Shown: piece after piece, positions 59,701 to 61,397 of the stretch
Position numbering within the stretch: position 1 is the stretch's first letter
Layout of the letters: each line of letters begins with the position of its first letter
Source of the DNA: Liolophura sinensis
Taxonomy: Eukaryota; Mollusca; Polyplacophora; Chitonida; Chitonidae
NCBI RefSeq assembly: GCF_032854445.1
Contig: NC_088307.1
Location: 8,616,001-8,680,000, forward strand
Length of the DNA stretch: 64,000 nt
Reading direction: 5' to 3'
Notes under the pieces: generated by a model
What the model saw: the letters and a program-made list of their open reading frames with translations, nothing else
Database searches by the model: none
Told to the model about the DNA's origin: nothing
Translations under genes and position numbers: made by a program

Positions 59701-61397
59701 TCCCCATACCAAACATTCACGTGTTACCTTTTGTTGTTTGTTCAAGGAGTTTAATTGTAGCATGTTTTCAGAGAGCATTTGCATTTATGGCAGAGGAGGT
59801 TAGCACGCCATCACGCGCATTGACCCAGAAGCCTATCACCAATGTGGTTGCTGTGTGTTCAAGTCCACCTCATGCTGGCTTCATCTCCTGCTGAATGTGG
59901 GAAGGTCTTCCAGCAACCTGCGGATGGTTGTGGGTATCCATGGGCTCTGTTTGCTCTCACCATAACGCTGACTGCCATTGCAGAAGTGAAATATTCCTGA
60001 GACGGCATAATACATCAATCAAATAAATAAAATCTATGCTTCTGTTTTATCCTTCATCAGAAAAAGGAAGAGTCGATGATGTCCCGAATCAAAGAGGCAG
60101 AAGACAAACAGATGATAGCAGAACTCAAGCATAAGATTGCCGAGTTAGAAATACAGGTAAAATATTAGTCAACTTAGTTGATTGCAAGTTGCATATCAAA
60201 ATAAAATTCGTATTTCCGGGACATATGACTTGATGACCTAAAATTTTGCCCAACAGAGTGAATTTTACAAGACAAATACCCTAAATGATCATAAATTTCG
60301 TCAGTGACCAACTTATCCGGTTTTTCTGAAAGTTTGGCTGATTGTAGAAACGTGTTTTGAGGTCTGCTTGGAACAGAGAATGATTTTCTACTTGAAAATT
60401 GCAAATTTCAGCACTGAAAATAATATTTTGTGACATTTCTTTGCCTCTAAAATTGCACTTTTGTGGGCAGTTTTTAGTTCATTTAAAGTAAAAGAAAGTT
60501 AACTGTGAAGTAAGGTTCATCATACAGACAACTGAAAACTATGTGTAAAAATGCTTTCATTTCATTTTTTAGATTTTTTTAAAAGAGTATTGAAAGGCAT
60601 TTAAATATTTGAATATTATGGTGGGCTTTATGAACCATACTGACGGTATCTAGGAACTCTGATGTCATCACCATTTTTGCCTGATGTTCTCCAGAAGGAA
60701 GGAATTTGTGGGAACATCATATCAGTAATTCTTTACTCATAGGTAAAAGGAATTATTCCAACATTAAGTGTCGTGATTAGTCTTGAATGATCTTTCTGTG
60801 ACATCAGAGTTCCTAACCTCTGATTTTATGGTCCATAAAGCCCACATTAGAATTCAAATATTTGAGCGCCTTTTCTTCTCTTTTCCTTCCTGCCTCTCTT
60901 TTCACAAAAATCTGGAAAAAAAATTATAAAAGTAGGTTTTTGCATGGTTTCAAGTGGTCTATTTAGTGATGCCTACTTCGATTTTTCCGAGGATAAATGT
61001 CATAAATTATTACTGTATTTGCTGGAACTTCCATTTTCCTAGTAGGATTGAAATCCTCCATTTCAAAACAAAACACTTGTCTAAAGTCAGTGGAGCTCTC
61101 AGAACCAGGCAAAGGTTGCAGTTTAGTTTTCATAGATTTTGGGTAATTGTTTTTAGTGAACCTCTGAAATGTTATAAAGAAGATGTACAGTAAAGTACAA
61201 AACGAAAATCTCTTACATACATCGCTTGTCCCAAACCAGGCCAATCAGATACACTCAGATGGAGTGACTTGAAATGAAATTGTGTTCTTTTTCTGTTCCA
61301 CACATTGTAGAAAGAAGAGTTGCTCACTGCTGGTCAGTTACTAGCCAAGGGAAGTAACCAGGACTTGGAGAACCAGATATTTGACCTGCAGGATGAG
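2665..61397 (+). CDS. EVI5: EVI5-like TBC-domain Rab GTPase-activating protein, partial gene spanning 16 recognised exons
   Basis: The spliced exons give, in order, an LWxTWG/VVNEW segment, a complete TBC domain and a coiled-coil tail that is collinear with animal EVI5/EVI5L up to close to its C terminus. EVI5 proteins are known as Rab11-linked GAPs/effectors acting on recycling endosomes and at the centrosome and midbody. The TBC catalytic motifs are visible: IKRDIAR (arginine finger) in exon 2 and GYCQG (glutamine finger) in exon 3. Every intron has GT-AG ends. All internal junctions are phase 0 except the exon 7/8 junction, and exon 1 starts with two nucleotides of a split codon. Upstream exon(s), promoter and final exon(s) are outside the window. 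Exon 5 has a frame-breaking length. EVI5 and EVI5L cannot be told apart; many invertebrates have one orthologue. Identity is very secure; whether the allele is intact is not. Confidence 0.93.
4500..5752. repeat. 44-bp/30-bp minisatellite, about 30 copies
   Basis: The main unit contains GTGTGAAGTTGAGCTGAGAC followed by AGCTGTGTATGACCCAGGAT. A shorter 30-bp class lacks the 14-nt GAGCTGAGACAGCT segment. The two unit lengths are interleaved. The minus strand is open for 427 codons although the unit is not a multiple of three, because stops are absent in all three frames. Confidence 0.95.
6172..6310 (-). mobile_element. SINE family A fragment directly abutting the 66-bp array
   Basis: TTTATTTGATTGGTGTTTTT tail block, then GGGAGGAAACCGGGCAGAAC and CCCATGACCATCTGCAGG. 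It runs directly into the minisatellite at 6317. Confidence 0.85.
6317..8140. repeat. 66-bp minisatellite with 330-bp higher-order repeat, about 28 copies
   Basis: The unit contains AAAAGTTTGTGCATCATTTC, TGATTCATCAGTTACAGTGA and GGTTTAATTGGTGTGGC. Five-unit (330-bp) blocks with the same order of variants recur at about 7080-7409 and 7410-7739. The length is a multiple of three and it is open on both strands (604 and 564 codons). No start/signal context or homology supports a gene. Confidence 0.95.
8140..8196 (-). mobile_element. SINE family A fragment on the right side of the 66-bp array
   Basis: ATGTGGGAGGAAAGCAGTGA and CCATCCTTAGGCTGCTGACA match the internal blocks of the SINE that also abuts the array on its left, in the same orientation. 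Confidence 0.65.
8585..8612. repeat. Poly-C tract
   Basis: A run of more than 20 C residues followed by an A run. It is length-unstable and possibly mis-sized in the assembly; i-motif/G-quadruplex forming potential. Confidence 0.9.
10290..10412 (+). mobile_element. SINE family A, 3' part
   Basis: GTGCTCTGCCCAGTTTCCTC, then ATAAGTGAAATATTCTTGAG and the AATCAAATAAATAAATAAA tail. Head absent. Confidence 0.85.
11018..12155. repeat. 69-bp G-rich minisatellite, about 16 copies
   Basis: The unit contains GGCATATTTTGTAATCCCCT, GAGGTGGTTTAGGGCCGGGG and TAGCAGTGGGAGGGAAGGT. The plus strand carries several G runs per unit. The length is a multiple of three and it is open on both strands (365 and 372 codons), with no evidence of a gene. 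Confidence 0.95.
13125..13396 (+). mobile_element. SINE family A, near full length
   Basis: Contains a box-B-like GTGAGTTCAAGTCC, the GGCCCGGTTTCCCCCCACCA block, GTATAAGTGAAATATTTTTA and the AAATAAATAAATAAA tail. Confidence 0.85.
13600..13812. repeat. Dispersed repeat, copy 1 (second copy at 47715-47905)
   Basis: Both copies share TTTAGCAGGAAT/TCTAGCAGGAAT, TTTCACATGGTTA, TCTTTACTTTTCCAAAA and CACTACTAATATCTGTC in the same order and orientation. Confidence 0.7.
14166..14298 (-). mobile_element. SINE family A fragment
   Basis: ATACGCCGTACTCTAGAATA, GGCCAGCATTATGATGGAAG and CCTGGGGGAAACCCACCACC mark the minus orientation. Head missing. Confidence 0.85.
14970..15425. repeat. 110-bp tandem repeat, about four copies
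   Basis: The unit contains ACTTCTGTGTTGTTAATGAC, TTACCTTGATGAATTGCCAG and ATACTAAATATACATGGCAG. The two central copies are nearly identical; the outer ones are diverged. Confidence 0.92.
16455..16705 (+). mobile_element. SINE family A, full-length reference copy with tRNA-like head
   Basis: The head GGGGCGTCCGTGGCTCAGTC and GGTTAGCGCA resembles a tRNA box A region, and GTGAGTTCAAGACCAG a box B. The body has CGGATGGTTGTGGATTTCCC and CTCTGCCCGGTTTCCACCCA. The tail has GAAATATTCTTGAGTACGGC and AACACCAATCAAAAGAAAA. About 250 bp. No TSD was confirmed. Confidence 0.88.
16836..16987 (-). mobile_element. SINE family A fragment, inverted relative to its neighbour
   Basis: TTTGATTGGTGTCTTACGCC, then AAACCGGGCAGAGCCCGGGG and CCACGACCATCCGCAGGTTG. 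It lies 130 bp from the plus-strand copy, so the two could pair in the transcript. Confidence 0.88.
17290..17475. repeat. Dispersed repeat, copy 1 (second copy at about 40800-40980)
   Basis: Both copies share GGAGACAA(G/A)ACTACA(T/C)TGGTT, GGATTGGCCA(A/T)TTTCAGGGC and TTGAATAAACAC...GCAAACAT. Part of the same family appears reversed near 9113-9190. Confidence 0.75.
17891..18812. repeat. About 57-bp minisatellite with variable C tracts, about 16 copies
   Basis: The unit contains AGATTAAAGTGTAATTAGGC, AGGACTAATTACACAGACTG and a CCCCCC-rich end. C tracts grow towards the right end, reaching about 20 C residues near 18753-18774. It ends about 490 bp before exon 2. Confidence 0.95.
19299..19523 (+). 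CDS. EVI5: EVI5-like exon 2: start of TBC domain with arginine finger
   Basis: This 225-nt, 75-codon, phase-0 exon starts ELVRKGVPHHFRSLVWQLLC and ends LFNVMK before GTAAAC. It holds the first TBC signature, RKGVPHHFRSLVWQLL, and the catalytic motif IKRDIART at residues 45-52, where R51 is the expected arginine finger that stabilises GTP hydrolysis on the Rab. The DHDFFKDKDGLGQESLFNVMK segment is typical of EVI5. Codon use is noticeably GC-richer than the flanking intron, as expected for a conserved exon. The acceptor is TTATGTTTATAG, and the preceding VR end of exon 1 joins without a phase change. Confidence is very high from protein similarity and exact splice sites. Confidence 0.96.
19524..20222 (+). 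other. Intron 2
   Basis: 699 bp with donor GTAAAC and acceptor TTTGCTGCAG. A poly-T/G-rich stretch near 19541-19590 follows the donor. No repeat array or gene was seen. Confidence 0.85.
20223..20297 (+). CDS. EVI5: EVI5-like exon 3: TBC glutamine-finger exon
   Basis: This 75-nt, 25-codon, phase-0 exon reads AYSLHDREVGYCQGSGFIVG then LLLMQ. VGYCQG is the TBC 'YxQ' glutamine-finger motif; Q13 of the exon is the second catalytic residue of the dual-finger mechanism described for TBC Rab GAPs. The sequence is nearly the same as the corresponding EVI5/EVI5L exon. The acceptor GTTTGCTGCAG and donor GTAAGG are strong. With the arginine finger in exon 2, both catalytic residues are intact, so GAP activity would be predicted if the exon 5 frameshift is not real. 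Confidence 0.96.
20298..21183 (+). other. Intron 3
   Basis: 886 bp, containing two fragments of the SINE family (20585-20733 and 20800-20856). No gene was seen in the remainder. Confidence 0.85.
20585..20856 (+). mobile_element. SINE family A, one partial copy plus a second tail fragment
   Basis: 20585-20733 has ACCTGCGGACGTTTGTAGGC, ATAAGTGAAGTATTCTCGAG and the AAATAAATAAATAC tail. 20800-20856 repeats only the ATTCTTAAGTGTGACATTAA and AATAAATAAATAAAT tail. Confidence 0.8.
21184..21309 (+). CDS. EVI5: EVI5-like exon 4: central TBC domain
   Basis: 126 nt, 42 codons, phase 0. It starts MPEEEAFAVLVKLMQDYRLR, continues through ELFKPSMAELGLCMYQLE and ends CLVQ. The MPEEEAF and LRELFKPSMAELGLC strings are hallmark EVI5/EVI5L TBC sequence. 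The acceptor is CATGATTCAG and the donor GTATGT. The initial methionine is internal to the protein and not a start codon, because it continues the frame from exon 3 (MQ|MPEEE). A reading frame in another register overlaps this exon but carries no homology. Confidence 0.96.
21310..22174 (+). other. Intron 4, with a possible degenerate echo of the exon 4 donor region
   Basis: 865 bp. Near 21439-21463 the sequence GAGTGTGG...GTACAGGTATGT resembles the exon 4 end/donor GAGTGTCTTGTACAGGTATGT, and both are followed by a TTCAAAT-containing stretch. Otherwise no gene or array was seen. Confidence 0.6.
22175..22320 (+). CDS. EVI5: EVI5-like exon 5: TBC domain, frame broken by net +2/-1 nt
   Basis: Acceptor CACCCAG and donor GTAAGG delimit 146 nt, although the flanking exons end and start in phase 0 and therefore need a multiple of three. 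The first part reads ELLPDLHMHFQSQGFHTSIY then ASSW, matching EVI5. After the TGG codon the matching frame shifts: FLTL is found one base later, and TTALPLSAACRVMDLFISE in a further register. The discrepancy is confined to about 20 bases at 22245-22265 (a GGG run and a CTTCTTC run). As assembled, the continuing frame would give an unrelated tail. All downstream exons are conserved, so a sequencing/assembly error or a recent polymorphism is more likely than old decay. Exon identity is certain; its true sequence is not. Confidence 0.9.
22321..23820 (+). other. Intron 5
   Basis: 1.5 kb between GTAAGG and TACATTTCAG. It carries one copy of a foldback element (about 23165-23575) whose inverted partner is in intron 15. 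No gene was seen. Confidence 0.85.
23165..23575 (+). mobile_element. Foldback element copy 1 (MITE-like)
   Basis: Contains inner inverted repeats (AGGTTAGGAACTCTGATGTC and its complement near 23464-23480) and GTTGGAATAATTCCTTTTAC. The whole element is present again in reverse at 60545-60985. There is no coding capacity. Confidence 0.82.
23821..23910 (+). CDS. EVI5: EVI5-like exon 6: C-terminal TBC helices
   Basis: 90 nt, 30 codons, phase 0. It reads GMEIIFRIGIALLESSQEDL then LSLDMEGMVR. EVI5 proteins have G(L/M)EI(V/I)FR(V/I)G(L/I)ALL followed by LxxLDMEGM at this point, so the match is direct. The acceptor TACATTTCAG and donor GTAAGT are both strong. The frame follows FISE at the end of exon 5 when that exon is read in its conserved 3' register. 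Confidence 0.95.
24269..24447. repeat. Near-perfect 76-bp palindrome with 27-nt loop
   Basis: Arms 24269-24344 and 24372-24447 are reverse complements with only a few mismatches (for example GAGGCATTACTTATGGATAA versus TTATCCATAAGTAATGCCTC). It could form a long hairpin in DNA or in the intron 6 RNA. Confidence 0.93.
25141..27385. repeat. 73-bp minisatellite, about 30 copies, next to exon 7
   Basis: The unit contains TCCTCACTGAGTATGCTGTC, TTAATGGGTTACCATTGTCT and GGGCAAGTAACAAGGGTTGA. The left end is degenerate and the core more homogeneous. It ends about 60 bp upstream of the exon 7 acceptor, shortening the unique part of the intron end. Confidence 0.95.
27445..27548 (+). CDS. EVI5: EVI5-like exon 7: end of TBC domain and linker to coiled coil
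   Basis: 104 nt, starting in phase 0 and ending with two bases of a split lysine codon. It reads HFQRHVPIQYEEEIEAEQLF then QAAYQVKYNAKKLR. The HFQRxxPxQ and AYQVKYNxKK strings match the segment in EVI5 where the TBC domain ends and the coiled coil starts. The acceptor is TTTTTACACTTCAG and the donor GTAAGT at 27549. The split codon is completed by the first A of exon 8, giving KLEKEY. This is the only internal junction that is not phase 0, and it matches precisely across the 24.9 kb intron. Confidence 0.94.
27609..28075. mobile_element. Possible MITE with short terminal inverted repeats
   Basis: TTAAAGGGAAAGAAAACACTAA at the left and a complementary TTAGTGTTTCTTTTGCTTTTAA at the right enclose a 465-bp non-coding segment with internal GATGTCA/TGACATC inverted motifs. 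Confidence 0.5.
28386..28744 (-). mobile_element. Second tRNA-derived SINE family (B), near full length
   Basis: On the minus strand it starts with a tRNA-like head (CCCGGATAGCACAGTTGGTA, then GGATCAATCCTGGGTCGAG as box B). It ends on the plus-strand left side with GAGTGAGTGAGTGTTGGGGT. The body includes CTTCACTGAGACGACTTACC. This element type is familiar to me from molluscan genomes. Confidence 0.85.
28905..29345. repeat. 95-bp tandem repeat, about 4.5 copies
   Basis: The unit contains GACATTTGTGACAGACATAT, CAAAACTTGTATATAGGTAA and AGGAAATGTTTGATAGGACT. The GTGACAGAC block recurs every 95 bp. Confidence 0.93.
36255..36600. repeat. About 90-bp tandem repeat, about four copies
   Basis: The unit contains ATGGAATAGCTGTAAAACAG, GACACATTCAGAGC and GTCTGTCGGTTATGTGAT. 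Copies differ by small insertions. Confidence 0.9.
36618..36903 (-). mobile_element. SINE family A, full length
   Basis: Reads from the TTTATTTGATTGG tail through AACCCACGACCATCCGCAGG and ACGGTCGGAGAGGAAGCCAG to the head complement near ACTCAGGGCCACAGAGGGCG. Confidence 0.88.
37692..37833 (+). mobile_element. SINE family A, 3' part
   Basis: GATGGTCGTGGGTTTCCCCC, CCAGCGTTGTATAAGTGAAA and the ATCAAATAAATAAATAAAA tail. Confidence 0.87.
38545..39475. repeat. 34-bp minisatellite, about 27 copies
   Basis: The unit contains TAAGGCTGTAACTGGTTTAT and GAGAGTACACAATG, with variants AACGGGG and GAGTTCAC that alternate in blocks. Confidence 0.95.
40800..40980. repeat. Dispersed repeat, copy 2 (partner of 17290-17475)
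   Basis: Same order of GGTTGGATTGGCCAATTTCA, ACAATTTTATCA and TTGAATAAACACC blocks, in the same orientation. Confidence 0.75.
42931..43003 (-). mobile_element. SINE family A internal fragment
   Basis: CAGCATTATGGTGGGTGGAA, GCAGAGCCCGGGGGAAACCC and ACGACCATCCGCAGGTTGCC. Confidence 0.85.
43085..43370. repeat. Dispersed repeat family C, copy 1 (partner at 60190-60475)
   Basis: Both share AATAATATTTTGTGACATTT, TTTGCCTCTA/TTTCCCTCTA then AA(T/C)TGCACTTTT, in the same orientation, with related upstream sequence. Shorter reversed relatives occur near 17040-17150 and 24120-24245. Confidence 0.7.
44189..44318 (+). mobile_element. SINE family A 3' part interrupted by a 24-bp SINE-B end
   Basis: GTGCCCGGTTTCCACTCACC and the ATATATGAAATATTGTTGAG tail are interrupted at 44252-44275 by the terminal sequence of SINE family B. 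The 14-bp GAAATATTGTTGAG is present on both sides of that insert. Confidence 0.85.
44743..44872. repeat. Imperfect palindrome, about 54-bp arms
   Basis: TTACATGGTGACT...GGTGTCAGTAATCCTCA is mirrored by TGAGGATTACTGACACC...AGTCACCATGTAA around a 20-nt centre. Confidence 0.85.
46795..47100. repeat. About 60-bp tandem repeat of TAGATAATCTGTACACAGA motifs, five or more copies
   Basis: Alternating ATCATAGATAATCTGTACAC and ATCAGATAATCAGTACACCA half-units. The last two full units are nearly identical. Confidence 0.88.
47715..47905. repeat. Dispersed repeat, copy 2 (partner of 13600-13812)
   Basis: Same ordered blocks as the copy in intron 1, in the same orientation. Confidence 0.7.
47990..48232 (+). 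mobile_element. SINE family A, near full length
   Basis: TGACCCAGGAGCCTCCCACC, box-B-like GTGAGTTCAAATCCAG, CTGTCCAGTTTCCCCCCATC and the CAATCAATCAAATAGATAAA tail. Confidence 0.87.
50087..50700. repeat. 152-bp tandem repeat, four copies
   Basis: The unit contains TGATTGCACTGCCTTGCATG, CCTCCACCAATATAGTGTGC and GGTGGTTTACCCCAGACAC. The minus strand gives overlapping repeat reading frames. Part of the unit (CCACCAATATGGTGTGCATA) is also found at 58296-58380, so the array grew from a dispersed element. Confidence 0.95.
51584..51728 (+). mobile_element. SINE family A, 3' part
   Basis: CAGCAACCTGTGGATGGTTG, GGTTTCCTTCCACCATATAA and the AATAAATCAAATAAATA tail. Confidence 0.85.
51984..52066 (+). 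mobile_element. tRNA-like SINE head (third type)
   Basis: AGTAACCTAATGGTTATAGC as box A and GGGATCAAGCCCTGACCGGG as box B give a tRNA-like block. There is no canonical stem/anticodon arrangement, so it is not called as a tRNA gene. It leads directly into the 24-bp array. Confidence 0.7.
52072..52345. repeat. 24-bp minisatellite, about 11 copies
   Basis: The unit is close to GTGGACAATGACATTTTTGT followed by CCCT, with degenerate copies. It ends about 125 bp before exon 8. Confidence 0.92.
52470..52530 (+). CDS. EVI5: EVI5-like exon 8: start of coiled coil
   Basis: 61 nt. Its first base completes the lysine codon begun in exon 7, giving KLEKEYTALKSKENEDQIEL then R. EVI5 has KLEKEY..KxKExExQIEIK at the same point. 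The acceptor TGTGTATTTTCAG and donor GTAGGT are canonical. The combined length of exons 7 and 8 (165 nt) restores phase 0. The charged, leucine-containing pattern starts the long coiled coil. This short exon is isolated between a 24.9 kb intron and a 730 bp intron. Confidence 0.93.
52531..53260 (+). other. Intron 8
   Basis: 730 bp between GTAGGT and CCGTTTACAG. No repeat array or gene was seen. Confidence 0.85.
53261..53314 (+). CDS. EVI5: EVI5-like exon 9: coiled coil, seed of a donor-site minisatellite
   Basis: 54 nt, 18 codons, phase 0: RLRTENRLLRQRIDNLEK, matching the highly conserved EVI5 string RLRTENRLLKQRIExLEK. The conserved protein continues with ESASLADRLIQ, which is exon 10, so the canonical donor is GTTAGT at 53315. 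The last 18 nt of the exon (RIDNLEK region) plus this donor are the core of the 57/42-bp tandem array that fills most of the next intron. Reading on past the donor stays open until a TAG near 53609, so longer exon forms are possible. Confidence 0.94.
53297..54627 (+). repeat. Donor-anchored minisatellite of exon 9 (57-bp and 42-bp units, about 25 copies)
   Basis: Each unit holds a copy of the exon 9 end (ATAGACAATCTGGAGAAG) and the donor GTTAGT, followed by either a long spacer (57-bp unit, with AAAGATTGTGTTCAAACGG) or a short one (42-bp unit, with ATGGGGATCAGCACTAGG). Donor-like GTTAGT sites fall at 53315, 53372, 53429, 53486, 53528 and 53570, spaced 57, 57, 57, 42 and 42. A 56-bp unit (near 53609) then breaks the frame. 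Translation of the plus strand gives VSIKIVFKRISTRIDNLEK or VSMGISTRIDNLEK modules. The minus strand is also open for 445 codons, which is a by-product of repeat composition. Confidence 0.95.
54628..54871 (+). other. Remainder of intron 9
   Basis: A short AT dinucleotide-rich stretch (about 54636-54656) and a nine- to ten-G run near 54765 precede the acceptor TTGTTGTGCAG. Confidence 0.8.
54872..55042 (+). CDS. EVI5: EVI5-like exon 10: coiled coil, ESASLADRLIQ exon
   Basis: 171 nt, 57 codons, phase 0. It starts ESASLADRLIQYQVTRAQEA, continues EEMFILKNELASTKQLL and ends IQNFDLQ. The ESxxLADRLIQxQVTRAQEAEE string is one of the most conserved parts of EVI5 outside the TBC domain and identifies the protein by itself. 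The acceptor is TTGTTGTGCAG and the donor GTATGC. The sequence is rich in E, Q, K and L, as expected for a continuous coiled coil. A SINE copy begins about 45 bp after the donor. Confidence 0.96.
55085..55338 (+). mobile_element. SINE family A, near full length, in intron 10
   Basis: GGCTCTGCCCAGTTTCCTCC, ACCATGATGCTGGCCGCG and GTAAAACACCAATCAAATAA. It begins about 45 bp after the exon 10 donor; the rest of this intron (55340-55599) holds nothing recognisable. Confidence 0.87.
55600..55734 (+). CDS. EVI5: EVI5-like exon 11: first of three LQEEL-REA coiled-coil modules
   Basis: 135 nt, 45 codons, phase 0: it starts RERDAVRMNNMIQQLQEELA, then DVRIREADANSTVKELNTK and INDLED. The acceptor is TTTCGATACAG and the donor GTAGGT. 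The pattern LQEEL(x5)REAxA...ELxxKIxxLE recurs in exons 12 and 13, so this exon is one module of an internally repeated coiled coil. The same arrangement is present in vertebrate EVI5. Predicted cytosolic, with no membrane segment. Confidence 0.93.
55735..56286 (+). other. Intron 11
   Basis: 552 bp, AT-rich, with a GTTGTTGTTGTT run just upstream of the exon 12 acceptor. No gene or array was seen. Confidence 0.85.
56287..56433 (+). CDS. EVI5: EVI5-like exon 12: second LQEEL-REA coiled-coil module
   Basis: 147 nt, 49 codons, phase 0. It starts TNRQLQRAPNNDVEQLQEEL, then IAAKLREAEATLSLKELKQ and RVHELDSLWE. The core LQEELIAxKLREAEA..LKEL(R/K)QxVxxL matches animal EVI5 very closely, including the tryptophan after the heptads. 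The acceptor TTTATTTGTAG and donor GTAATT (weaker than its neighbours) delimit it. The module is related to exons 11 and 13 by the shared pattern, presumably through ancient exon duplication. Confidence 0.94.
56434..57261 (+). other. Intron 12
   Basis: 828 bp, AT-rich. No repeat array or gene was seen. Confidence 0.85.
57262..57432 (+). CDS. EVI5: EVI5-like exon 13: third LQEEL-REA module, seed of a donor-site minisatellite
   Basis: 171 nt, 57 codons, phase 0. It starts KFIMERSITPTCMSPKDKSK, then PDVKTLQEELMSVRLREAE and ends KVMELETQ. Vertebrate EVI5 has the same order: a variable linker, LQ(D/E)ELM..RLREAE, and an MExETQ end followed by NQI, which is how exon 14 starts here. The donor at 57433 is GTATGT. 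The final bases GAACTAGAAACACAG (ELETQ) plus the donor are tandemly repeated through the first half of the following intron. The linker with several prolines interrupts the coiled coil. Confidence 0.94.
57418..58034 (+). repeat. Donor-anchored minisatellite of exon 13 (25-bp unit, about 24 copies)
   Basis: Each unit is GA(A/G)CTAGAAACACAG followed by GTATGTACAG or GTATGCACTG, that is, the last 15 nt of exon 13 (ELETQ), its donor and a 10-nt spacer. Many units end in an acceptor-like TACAG just before the 15-nt block. The unit is not a multiple of three, so use of a later donor would usually shift frame. Skipping to a single 15-nt block as a microexon would keep frame. The array ends directly at a SINE tail (58034). 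Confidence 0.95.
58034..58142 (-). mobile_element. SINE family A fragment at the end of the exon 13 donor array
   Basis: TATTTATTTATTTGATCGTA tail, then TTTATGGGTGGAGGAAACTG. It terminates the 25-bp minisatellite. Confidence 0.75.
58490..58683 (+). repeat. Acceptor-anchored repeat at exon 14 (about 30-34-bp unit, six degenerate copies)
   Basis: Units resembling ATTTTCAG|AATCAGATATGCACAAATC start near 58501, 58535, 58569, 58600, 58628 and 58662. The last one is the real acceptor and first codons of exon 14. Copies are degenerate (for example CACAATTAAATGTACACC and CTGAATTAGATATGCACC). The copy at 58561-58569 retains a good acceptor (CATTTTCAG), but extending exon 14 to it meets an in-frame TGA before 58632. 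Confidence 0.85.
58663..58809 (+). CDS. EVI5: EVI5-like exon 14: coiled coil
   Basis: 147 nt, 49 codons, phase 0. It starts NQICTNQIRRMDDDNKTSKE, then RLEKSEEREKELKVKVKELE and ends SDMESK. The NQIxxNxxRR start directly follows ELETQ, as in EVI5. The remainder is more divergent than the neighbouring exons but keeps the K/E/L-rich heptads. The acceptor is TGTGTTTTCAG and the donor GTAAGG. Its first bases belong to an upstream tandem repeat of the acceptor, and its size equals exon 12. Confidence 0.93.
59131..59345 (-). mobile_element. SINE family A, near full length
   Basis: TTTATTTGATTGGTATTTTG, AGCCAGCATTATGATGGAAG, CCCACAACCATCTGCAGGAT and the box-B complement GAGTTGAACTCA. Confidence 0.87.
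59788..60030 (+). mobile_element. SINE family A, near full length, abutting exon 15 acceptor region
   Basis: TTGACCCAGAAGCCTATCAC, GTGTTCAAGTCCACCTCATG, CTGCGGATGGTTGTGGGTAT and the CAATCAAATAAATAAA tail 30 bp before exon 15. Confidence 0.87.
60061..60156 (+). CDS. EVI5: EVI5-like exon 15: coiled coil
   Basis: 96 nt, 32 codons, phase 0: KKEESMMSRIKEAEDKQMIA then ELKHKIAELEIQ. Vertebrate EVI5 has a KEE...REA(D/E)...ELQxxIAELEIQ segment ending with the same IAELEIQ and followed by KEE, as here. The acceptor CCTTCATCAG and donor GTAAAA are acceptable. The acceptor lies very close to a SINE insertion in the intron. Confidence 0.93.
60190..60475. repeat. Dispersed repeat family C, copy 2
   Basis: Partner of 43085-43370, with AATAATATTTTGTGACATTT followed by CTTTGCCTCTAAAATTGCAC. 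Confidence 0.7.
60545..60985 (-). mobile_element. Foldback element copy 2, inverted relative to copy 1
   Basis: The reverse complement aligns along its length with 23165-23575, sharing GTTGGAATAATTCCTTTTAC, CTTCTGGAGAACATCAGGCA and AAGTAGGCATCACTAA. It lies in intron 15. Confidence 0.82.
61311..61397 (+). CDS. EVI5: EVI5-like exon 16 (last in window): C-terminal coiled coil, seed of a donor-site minisatellite
   Basis: 87 nt, 29 codons, phase 0: KEELLTAGQLLAKGSNQDLE then NQIFDLQDE. It starts KEE after IAELEIQ, as in EVI5, and the (N/S)NQ..xxLxxQIxxL pattern matches the segment close to the C terminus of the family. The acceptor CACATTGTAG and donor GTAAGG at 61398 are canonical. The last 18 or so bases (TTTGACCTGCAGGATGAG) plus the donor are the core of a 75/69-bp array running to about 62860. 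The gene must continue to at least one more exon beyond that array, not identified in the window. Confidence 0.92.

Larger units (their letters stand above)
58810..60060 (+). other. Intron 14
   Basis: 1.25 kb with two SINE copies in opposite orientation (59131-59345 minus, 59788-60030 plus). The second ends about 30 bp before the exon 15 acceptor, so a SINE tail abuts the polypyrimidine/branch region. No gene was seen. Confidence 0.85.
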
